NCBI GenBank assembly: GCA_021154515.1
Contig: JAJKIL010000131.1
Coordinates: 1-6,276, forward strand
Direction: 5' to 3'
Length of the DNA stretch: 6,276 nucleotides
Source of the DNA: Niastella sp.
GTDB lineage: Bacteria; Bacteroidota; Bacteroidia; Chitinophagales; Chitinophagaceae
Part shown: one piece after another, positions 1 through 5,202 of the stretch
How positions within the stretch are numbered: position 1 is the first letter of the stretch
Layout of the letters: the number at the start of each line of letters is the position of its first letter
Notes under the pieces: model-generated
What the model saw: the letters and a program-made list of their open reading frames with translations, nothing else
Databases searched by the model: none
What the model was told of the DNA's origin: nothing
Made by a program: the position numbers and the translations under genes

Positions 1-447
1 CAGGAAGATGTAAAGATCGGTCTTGAGAACAAGGATGGGGTAAAAGAAGGAGATATGGTGATTGCACCCCCCGGTGATGGTGACGGAAAAGTAATTGAGT
101 TGCCCAAAAAAGATGATGATGGTATGGACGGCATCTTTATTTCTGTGCAATTTGAATCGGAGTATCCCGGTGGCGCAATGGCCTGGCAACGATTCCTTAA
201 CAGGAACGTACGTTACCCTGAGCAGGCTGTTGAGCGGGAAATTCAAGGGCCGGTGGTGGTACAGTTCATTGTAGATAAAGATGGCAATGTAAGTGATGTG
301 ATAGCGGTGAGCGGTCCCGACGAGTTACGTGCTGAAGCCGTGCGGGTAATAAAGAAAAGTGGTAAATGGACACCGGCCATTCAAAATGGCAACAAGGAAA
401 AATCATACAAGAAACAGCCTATAGTGTTCAGGCTGGCAAATGAGTAG
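1..447 (+). CDS. TonB C-terminal domain protein (energy transducer TonB family), 3' part only
   Basis: The frame is open from the first base, so the gene starts before the window and only its last 148 residues are visible. Residues 1-45 of the fragment are a charged, Gly/Asp/Pro-rich linker. From about residue 50 there is a TonB_C domain. The lead-in is the Bacteroidota-style EYPGG followed by FLNRNVRYP, then the core GPVVVQFIVDKDGNVSDV, then EAVRVIKKSGKWTPA and a final strand PIVFRLANE. In this family the domain is periplasmic and contacts the TonB box of outer-membrane receptors, passing on ExbBD-derived energy. Many Bacteroidota carry numerous orphan TonB_C proteins whose partners are unknown, and some are fused to BlaR1/M56 or other sensor regions. 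The missing N-terminus would decide which type this is. A strong terminator follows 28 bases after the stop, so it ends its transcription unit and is functionally separate from mnmE. Confidence 0.86.
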   Translation, partial: QEDVKIGLENKDGVKEGDMVIAPPGDGDGKVIELPKKDDDGMDGIFISVQFESEYPGGAMAWQRFLNRNVRYPEQAVEREIQGPVVVQFIVDKDGNVSDVIAVSGPDELRAEAVRVIKKSGKWTPAIQNGNKEKSYKKQPIVFRLANE

Positions 448-475
448 GGTAGTATTGTAAGTCGCGTTGCTTTAC

Positions 476-508
476 AAGGCGGGCCTCAGGTGGGGCTCGC
501 CTTTTTTT
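476..508 (+). terminator. Rho-independent terminator after the TonB-domain gene
   Basis: The left arm 476-487 pairs with the right arm 492-503. The stem is about 12 bp, GC-rich and includes two G-U pairs (482/497 and 486/493), closed by the four-base loop AGGT at 488-491. The right arm runs straight into seven T residues (502-508). This is the canonical hairpin plus U-tract form. It lies 28 bases past the TAG at 445-447 and about 100 bases before mnmE. Confidence 0.9.
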
Positions 509-545
509 AAAGGAAATGGGTTTTTGGTTAAAGGTTTGGAACATC

Positions 546-566
546 CTACTGCCTGCCGCCTACTGC
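546..566 (+). repeat. Degenerate tandem heptamer CTACTGC, three units
   Basis: CTACTGC occurs at 546-552 and 560-566, separated by the variant unit CTGCCGC at 553-559, which differs at two positions. The three units are contiguous and in phase. They sit in the spacer between the terminator and the mnmE promoter element. This could be a remnant of a short tandem heptamer repeat. With only three units, chance cannot be excluded. Confidence 0.45.
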
Positions 567-583
567 CCATTGTCTTTTAATCG

Positions 584-591
584 TATTTTTG
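584..591 (+). promoter_or_regulatory. Candidate Bacteroidota -7 promoter element for mnmE
   Basis: TATTTTTG matches the Bacteroidota -7 consensus TAnnTTTG at every fixed position. It lies 20 bases before the mnmE ATG, which would give a leader of roughly 14 bases. I could not find a good -33 TTTG at the usual 17-23 base distance; only ACTG at 562-565 is near. The call therefore rests on the -7 match and its position between an upstream terminator and a start codon. Confidence 0.42.
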
Positions 592-611
592 CCCTCGTTT
601 AAAAGGAATAT

Positions 612-1997
612 ATGCACGGAAAAGCAATCGGCTGGGATGATACTATTGTAGCACTGGCAACCGCCCAGGGAATAGGGGCTATTGGCGTTATACGTTTAAG
701 CGGGGGGCAGTCCATTGACATTGTGAACCGGTTGTTCCCGTCCAAAGACCTTACCCAGGCGCCCTCGCATACCTTGCATGTAGGCTATTTAAAAGAAAAT
801 GGAAAGGTGCTGGACGAAGTGGTGATATCGCTGTTTAAAGGCCCAAAATCGTACACGGGTGAAGATGTGATAGAGATCTCAGGCCATGGTTCCCCCTACG
901 TATTACAGCAGATCATGCAGGCCTGCGTAAACCAGGGTGCCCGGCTGGCCAAACCAGGCGAATATACCCAACGCGCCTTTTTAAATGGCAAGCTCGATCT
1001 GGCGCAGGCAGAAGCCGTGGCCGACCTCATTGCCAGCAATACCGAGGCTTCCAGAAAAACAGCCCTGCACAACATCCGCGGCGGCTTTTCAGAACGGTTG
1101 AGCAGCCTGCGGGAGCGGTTGATCAAGTTCTCCGCCCTCATAGAACTGGAACTCGATTTTTCGCAGGAAGATGTGGAATTTGCCGATCGCACCCAGCTGT
1201 ATGAGTTGTTGACCGAAGTACAGCAAACCACGCAACAGCTGGCGTCCTCCTTTCAGTTAGGCAACGTGATCAAAAATGGGGTGAGCGTAGCCATCATTGG
1301 TAAACCCAATGCCGGAAAATCGACCCTGTTGAATGCCCTGCTCAATGAAAACCGTGCCATTGTAAGCGATATTGCCGGTACTACCCGCGACACCATCGAA
1401 GAAGTGCTGAACATCGATGGCATCCTGTTCCGGCTTATCGACACTGCCGGTATTCGCGAACATACCCATGATGTAATTGAAAGCATTGGCATGGAAAAGG
1501 CCCTGGCCAAAATGCAACAGGCCGATGTGGTGATATATTTGTTTGATGTAAATGAAATTACCGCTGCAGATTTACAATCAACCATAAATGAGTTCAACAA
1601 CAAAAAGCTGAAATTCGTACTGGTCGGGAATAAAGCTGATGCTTCTTCCGACGATACTCTGCGCGATAAATTCAGCAGCATCCCCGGCATCATATACATC
1701 TCCGCCAAAGAAAACCGTCATACCGAAGTACTAAAAGAAAAACTAGTAGACCTGGTACTACAGGGCAAGGTTACCACAGAAGATACCATTATAACCAATG
1801 CCCGTCACTTTCATGCCTTGCAGGAAGTGTTACAATCGCTGATAGATATTCGCAATGGTTTGGATAACAATATTCCCAGTGACCTGATTGCGCTCGACAT
1901 TCGCCGATGCTTACACTATTTGGGCGAGATTACGGGCCAGGTCACAACTGAAGATCAGCTTGATTATATCTTTAGTAAGTTTTGTATCGGGAAGTAG
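612..1997 (+). CDS. mnmE: tRNA uridine-5-carboxymethylaminomethyl(34) synthesis GTPase MnmE (TrmE/ThdF)
   Basis: Complete 461-residue protein of normal family length. MnmE works with MnmG as a cytoplasmic complex that installs the aminomethyl or carboxymethylaminomethyl group on U34 of certain tRNAs, using a folate one-carbon donor and potassium-stimulated GTP hydrolysis. The N-terminal folate-binding/dimerisation domain (about 1-120) begins with DTIVALATAQG and IGVIRLSG and includes SYTGEDVIEISGHG. Helical segments (about 121-220 and 380-461) flank the G domain. All G motifs are visible: P-loop GKPNAGKST at 230-238, GTTRDT at 256-261, DTAG at 277-280, NKAD at 340-343 and SAK at 364-366. The protein ends in the conserved FCIGK, with the catalytic-site cysteine at residue 458. 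The start is supported by AAGGA just upstream (603-607) and by normal N-terminal length. It is apparently monocistronic, with a terminator upstream and an AT-rich gap downstream. No defect is seen. Confidence 0.98.
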   Translation: MHGKAIGWDDTIVALATAQGIGAIGVIRLSGGQSIDIVNRLFPSKDLTQAPSHTLHVGYLKENGKVLDEVVISLFKGPKSYTGEDVIEISGHGSPYVLQQIMQACVNQGARLAKPGEYTQRAFLNGKLDLAQAEAVADLIASNTEASRKTALHNIRGGFSERLSSLRERLIKFSALIELELDFSQEDVEFADRTQLYELLTEVQQTTQQLASSFQLGNVIKNGVSVAIIGKPNAGKSTLLNALLNENRAIVSDIAGTTRDTIEEVLNIDGILFRLIDTAGIREHTHDVIESIGMEKALAKMQQADVVIYLFDVNEITAADLQSTINEFNNKKLKFVLVGNKADASSDDTLRDKFSSIPGIIYISAKENRHTEVLKEKLVDLVLQGKVTTEDTIITNARHFHALQEVLQSLIDIRNGLDNNIPSDLIALDIRRCLHYLGEITGQVTTEDQLDYIFSKFCIGK

Positions 1998-2400
1998 CGC
2001 CTTTCTTTTCCTTTCTCTTGTTTTCATCAATTTTCCTAACGTAATGCTTATCAGCAAAGAAAGTAATGTGCTTGAATTCATAGATCAATTACACCGGTTC
2101 TTTAGTAAAAACCGAAAAGAGAAATGTGATTATTGCTAAATATCGTTCCGTTTTTAAGTCTTATTTTGTCATACATTTTTTGATTCCACATACCTTGAAA
2201 AACTTCTACGGGAAATTCTATAAGCCTGATCCTTTAATCATGCTATGAGATATTTCCAGCCAGGTCTAACCAAACTTCATTCTAATTGATTTGTTTTTAA
2301 GCCCGTGATTGTAAGTTTTGTTACTTGCCTTAGCGATAGCTATTTCCCTTTCGGTTCTTGTTGTCGGTTAGCAATTCAAACTAAAATCAATCTCATTTAT
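1998..2400. other. AT-rich intergenic region between mnmE and the biosynthetic genes
   Basis: This is about 400 bases without a convincing gene. It starts with a pyrimidine-rich tract (about 2000-2040). An open stretch at 2044-2139 could encode 31 residues (MLISKESNVL...), but it has no ribosome binding site and no recognisable family. A short imperfect hairpin, CGGTT at 2095-2099 with AACCG at 2110-2114, has no T-tract, so I see no clear mnmE terminator. The base composition is much more AT-rich than the flanking genes. The right part holds the candidate promoter at 2290-2320 and an 8-base palindrome ATAGCTAT at 2336-2343. I see no tRNA, riboswitch or insertion-sequence end. Confidence 0.6.
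2290..2320 (+). promoter_or_regulatory. Candidate Bacteroidota promoter for the carbamoyltransferase-led operon
   Basis: TTTG at 2290-2293 fits the -33 element. AAGTTTTG at 2313-2320 matches seven of eight positions of TAnnTTTG (counting the two free bases), and the 19-base spacing is within the usual 17-23. Transcription would start near 2327, leaving a leader of about 70 bases before the ATG at 2401. This predicts that the in-frame GTG at 2305 cannot be the start codon. The elements are short and AT-rich, so a chance match is possible. Confidence 0.35.
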
Positions 2401-4074
2401 ATGACAATTTGCGGATTCAAACTTACGCATGATGGATCGATCGCGCTGATCGATGGCAATCAGCTTGTTTTCTGTTATGAGATGGAGAAGCTGAATAATT
2501 CACCGAGATACAGCCCTTTCAATATCAGCATGGACCAGGTGAGAGAAATATTTTCCCTTCACGGATATGATTTCGATCGGGTTGATAAATGGGTGATTGA
2601 TGGTTGGACGCCGCACGAACCCGTATTCATCGATCCGGGCAAGGGGAACATCCCGGTTGATTTAGCAGGATACGGCAGTTTCATCGTGAAAGAAAATGTA
2701 ATGCAGCCCGTACATTTTGAACTGCAATCGGAAAACAGGGAAAAATATAACAGTTATCTACATGTGTCGGGTCATATAGCCGCTGCCTATTGTACAAGCC
2801 CCATGGCAAAAGCGGGAGTAGACAGCTACATTCTGATCTGGGACGGCGGCATGTATCCACAGTTGTTTTATTATTATTCCAGCACCAATAAAGTAGAGAA
2901 CCTCGGCGCATTATTCCCCATCATCGGCAATATCTATGGCATCTTTGCCCAACATTTCGGGCCTTTTAAAGTAAATAAAGAAGTTGTGACCGACGAACTG
3001 AATATCGCCGGGAAGGTGATGGCGTATATAGCAAAAGGCGTTTACATAAAAGAAATGATACCCGTGTTCGGCAGCATTTATAAAGAGTATGCACACCGGG
3101 GTATGGATTTTGCCCGCGACTTTGCGAGAGAGTTTATCAAAAAGACCCAACATCTCCAATACAGGCCTGAAGATATCTTACATACTTTTCACGTTTATAT
3201 AGAGCAACTGCTTGTGAGTGCATTGGTAGCAAAAGTTAAAAAAAGAGAAGACAGAACAAGGAACCTTTGTTTTGCCGGCGGTAGTGCATTGAATATAAAA
3301 TGGAACAGCGCCATCCGCAATTCAGGCGTGTTTGCAACCGTTTGGGTACCTCCTTTTCCAAACGATGCCGGCAGCGCTATCGGTACAGCATGTTGTGAAA
3401 TGATCCATGAAACAGGCGTCAATTGCCTGAATTGGGATGTATTCTCCGGGCCATCGGTCATTAATGATGCTGCTGTCAGCGGTTGGTCCAAAAAGCCGGT
3501 AACGATCGATGCCCTGGCGCTGTTGCTGTTCCTTGAAAACGAGCCCGTCGTATTTCTGAATGAACGCGCCGAACTGGGGCCTCGCGCCCTGGGCAACAGA
3601 AGCATCCTGTCTCCGGCAACGCCAGCTCAAATGAAGCAGGTCTTGAATCATATAAAACACAGGGAAGATTATCGTCCCGTAGCGCCCATCTGCCTGGAAG
3701 AAGATGCAAAAGACATATTCGAGCCTGGTATCAGGGACCCTTACATGCTTTTCGATCATCAGGTGAAGCCGGAATGGAAAGAACGCATTCCCGCCGTTTG
3801 CCACCTGGATGGAACGGCCAGGCTACAGACCGTGAATGAATCGGAGAACCCGGTGATGTTCCGTTTGCTGAGCGAATACAAGAAGCTCAGCGGCATTCCG
3901 CTACTGTGTAATACCAGCGCTAATCACAATGGGAAGGGCTTTTTCCCGGATGTTTCATCGGCGATGAACTGGGGAAAGGTCAACTATGTTTGGAGCGGAG
4001 GCGCCCTCTATGAGAAGACAGAGAAAATCATTTTTAAAAGCAGTGAATTCTCCGATCCTTCAATCCGTATTTAG
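2401..4074 (+). CDS. O-carbamoyltransferase, NodU/CmcH/TobZ family
   Basis: Complete 557-residue protein, typical for the family. These enzymes use carbamoyl phosphate and ATP to make carbamoyl-adenylate in a YrdC-like domain, then transfer the carbamoyl group to a hydroxyl in a Kae1-like domain. The Kae1-like part (about 1-350) starts MTICGFKLTHDGS with His10. It has the metal-site pattern HVSGH (His121, His125), IWDGG (Asp148) and FPNDAGSAIG (Asp322), plus the phosphate-binding loop GGSALN at 293-298. The YrdC-like part (about 365-557) has ELGPRALGNRSIL at 391-403, EDYRPVAPI at 422-430 and NTSANHNGKGFFPD at 504-517. The open frame extends to GTG 2305, but family-like sequence begins exactly at ATG 2401, so I use that start. 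No good Shine-Dalgarno site is seen, as is common in Bacteroidota. It is the first gene of the cluster; its substrate is probably the nascent or released lipid-peptide product, or a sugar or polyol on it. Confidence 0.95.
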   Translation: MTICGFKLTHDGSIALIDGNQLVFCYEMEKLNNSPRYSPFNISMDQVREIFSLHGYDFDRVDKWVIDGWTPHEPVFIDPGKGNIPVDLAGYGSFIVKENVMQPVHFELQSENREKYNSYLHVSGHIAAAYCTSPMAKAGVDSYILIWDGGMYPQLFYYYSSTNKVENLGALFPIIGNIYGIFAQHFGPFKVNKEVVTDELNIAGKVMAYIAKGVYIKEMIPVFGSIYKEYAHRGMDFARDFAREFIKKTQHLQYRPEDILHTFHVYIEQLLVSALVAKVKKREDRTRNLCFAGGSALNIKWNSAIRNSGVFATVWVPPFPNDAGSAIGTACCEMIHETGVNCLNWDVFSGPSVINDAAVSGWSKKPVTIDALALLLFLENEPVVFLNERAELGPRALGNRSILSPATPAQMKQVLNHIKHREDYRPVAPICLEEDAKDIFEPGIRDPYMLFDHQVKPEWKERIPAVCHLDGTARLQTVNESENPVMFRLLSEYKKLSGIPLLCNTSANHNGKGFFPDVSSAMNWGKVNYVWSGGALYEKTEKIIFKSSEFSDPSIRI

Positions 4075-4122
4075 TAAAAGAACCGGCAATAATAAAAAGA
4101 ATATTGATCTCCGTTCTGTCGG

Positions 4123-4138
4123 ATGTTCTGATGAACAT
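4123..4138 (+). other. Small hairpin in the gap between carbamoyltransferase and the 93-residue gene
   Basis: ATGTTC (4123-4128) and GAACAT (4133-4138) form a perfect 6-bp inverted repeat with the four-base loop TGAT; two more G-U pairs can extend it. A run of seven T lies at 4154-4160, but it is about 15 bases away, too far for a standard terminator. It could be a weak transcript-stability or attenuation element in this 106-base spacer, or chance. No promoter-like TAnnTTTG follows, so I assume transcription continues through it. Confidence 0.2.
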
Positions 4139-4180
4139 TTAAATAGATATTCCTTTTTTTCAATCCTATAATGTAGTAAA

Positions 4181-4462
4181 ATGTCAAAAGTCGGAAATGT
4201 TCCGGAAATCATATCCGTAAAGGATCATTTGGATCAGCTGAAAGCGCAGGGCGCCGTTCTTGCATGGGAAATACCATATGAGAATCTTTTAACCAGATTG
4301 ACTGCCGCCGTATTTTTCTTAACTCCGGCTGACCAGTCGCATCTCGATCGCATATGGAAAGAATTGGAATCGCATAAAATGTTAAAATACCGGTTGAATG
4401 ACGACAAAGTACTTTCTCAGCTGGCCTGGAGAGTAGAATTCAATGACGGTTTCGAATTATAA
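4181..4462 (+). CDS. Unrecognised 93-residue protein within the biosynthetic operon
   Basis: I do not recognise this family. ATG 4181 is the first start after an in-frame TAA (4169-4171), and A-rich DNA precedes it. The predicted protein is soluble, with no signal peptide and no clear membrane segment. Residues 33-48 are hydrophobic but contain an Arg. It reads as a small mixed helical fold: a Leu/Ala-rich helix around 12-30, a segment with AVFFLTPADQ at 43-52, a charged helix SHLDRIWKELESH at 53-65, and a Trp/Phe-rich end LAWRVEFNDGF at 81-91. It is not MbtH-like, lacks the DSL carrier-protein attachment motif, and has no Cys. The frame is intact, codon use resembles its neighbours, and it sits 14 bases before the thioesterase gene, so it is probably a real, co-expressed accessory protein. 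Its role could be structural, regulatory or a docking adaptor; nothing in the sequence decides. Confidence 0.75.
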   Translation: MSKVGNVPEIISVKDHLDQLKAQGAVLAWEIPYENLLTRLTAAVFFLTPADQSHLDRIWKELESHKMLKYRLNDDKVLSQLAWRVEFNDGFEL

Positions 4463-4476
4463 CAGGAAAGGGCAAC

Positions 4477-5202
4477 ATGCGTAAGACAAAATTATTCTGT
4501 TTGCCATATGCCGGAGGGTCCGCATCCATTTACAACAGATGGAAGCAGCACCTTGGTGCCGATATCGAATTGGTAACAATTGAATTGGCAGGAAAGGGCA
4601 GACGTATCGGCGAATCATTATACCAGGATCTTTCCGAGGCGGTACAGGATGTATATAAGATAATAAAGAAAGATCTGGCCGATGCTCCATATGCCTTGTT
4701 CGGGCATAGTATGGGAGGGCTCATCTCCTATGAGTTGGCCCAGAGGGTGAGGGCAAACGGGCTCCCGGCTCCTGTACATATCTTCTTCTCCGGAAAGAGC
4801 GCTCCCCACATAGAAAGGGAAGATGAAAAGAAATACCATTTGATGGATGATGAGGAATTTGAAAGGGAGCTGATCCACCTGGGCGGTACGCCGCCAGAGT
4901 TTTTTGAAAGCCCGGAACTAGCCGGTATCTTCCTTCCCATCCTGAGAAGCGATTTCAAAATGGCGCAAACCACAACAAACAAAGGCGTCATCTATCCATT
5001 GAATATTCCAATTACCGTCTTTCTTGGTAAAAAAGATGACCAGACGCCCGAACAATGCGATGGATGGAAATTTCATACCACGAAGGGCTGCACGTTGCAT
5101 TACTTTGAAGGAGGGCATTTCTTCCTGCATGATGAAATGCATCCAATCTTAAAGATCATTAATCGCACAATAAGAGATTCATACGATGACGGCCATTTAT
5201 AG
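4477..5202 (+). CDS. Type II (external) thioesterase of an NRPS/PKS system
   Basis: Complete 241-residue alpha/beta hydrolase, normal for TEII proteins (about 230-260). These cytoplasmic enzymes hydrolyse wrong or stalled acyl groups from phosphopantetheine arms of carrier proteins, and in some systems help release product. Family marks are LFCLPYAGGSASIY at 6-19 (oxyanion region), the LAGKGRR-type loop at 38-43, the nucleophile elbow GHSMGG at 76-81 with Ser78, the acid in GKKDD (Asp187 best fits GxxD), and the catalytic His214 in GGHFFL. All three triad members are present, so it should be active. A good ribosome binding site, AGGAAAGGG, lies at 4464-4472, and the stop of the 93-residue gene is 14 bases upstream. 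Its own end overlaps the FAAL start by 17 bases. A carrier-protein-based assembly line must therefore be nearby, most likely downstream. Confidence 0.95.
   Translation: MRKTKLFCLPYAGGSASIYNRWKQHLGADIELVTIELAGKGRRIGESLYQDLSEAVQDVYKIIKKDLADAPYALFGHSMGGLISYELAQRVRANGLPAPVHIFFSGKSAPHIEREDEKKYHLMDDEEFERELIHLGGTPPEFFESPELAGIFLPILRSDFKMAQTTTNKGVIYPLNIPITVFLGKKDDQTPEQCDGWKFHTTKGCTLHYFEGGHFFLHDEMHPILKIINRTIRDSYDDGHL

Noticed and set aside
1253..1708. 151-codon open frame on the minus strand inside mnmE
   Set aside because: It lies wholly opposite the conserved MnmE G domain, has a low-complexity Ser/Phe/Met-rich translation, and resembles no family. It is a shadow of mnmE.
2095..2114. Inverted repeat CGGTT/AACCG after mnmE as a terminator
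   Set aside because: The stem is five pairs with a large loop and is followed by A-rich, not T-rich, sequence.
1888..2139. 83-codon plus-strand frame overlapping the mnmE 3' end
   Set aside because: The first part is an out-of-frame reading of conserved mnmE codons. Only the 31-codon tail from 2044 is outside mnmE, and it lacks a ribosome binding site and family resemblance.
3322..3804. 160-codon minus-strand frame, with others at 3195-3605 and 3476-3709, inside the carbamoyltransferase gene
   Set aside because: All lie opposite conserved carbamoyltransferase motifs, overlap one another and have no recognisable domains or ribosome binding sites.
3986..4171. 61-codon plus-strand frame crossing the carbamoyltransferase stop
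   Set aside because: Half is an out-of-frame reading of the carbamoyltransferase C-terminus, with no ribosome binding site or domain. I found no sign that the carbamoyltransferase is frameshifted here, since its own C-terminus is normal.
4167..4172. TATAAT, a sigma-70-like -10 box
   Set aside because: It is only 8 bases before the ATG at 4181, has no TTGACA partner, and Bacteroidota primary sigma factors use a different -7/-33 consensus.
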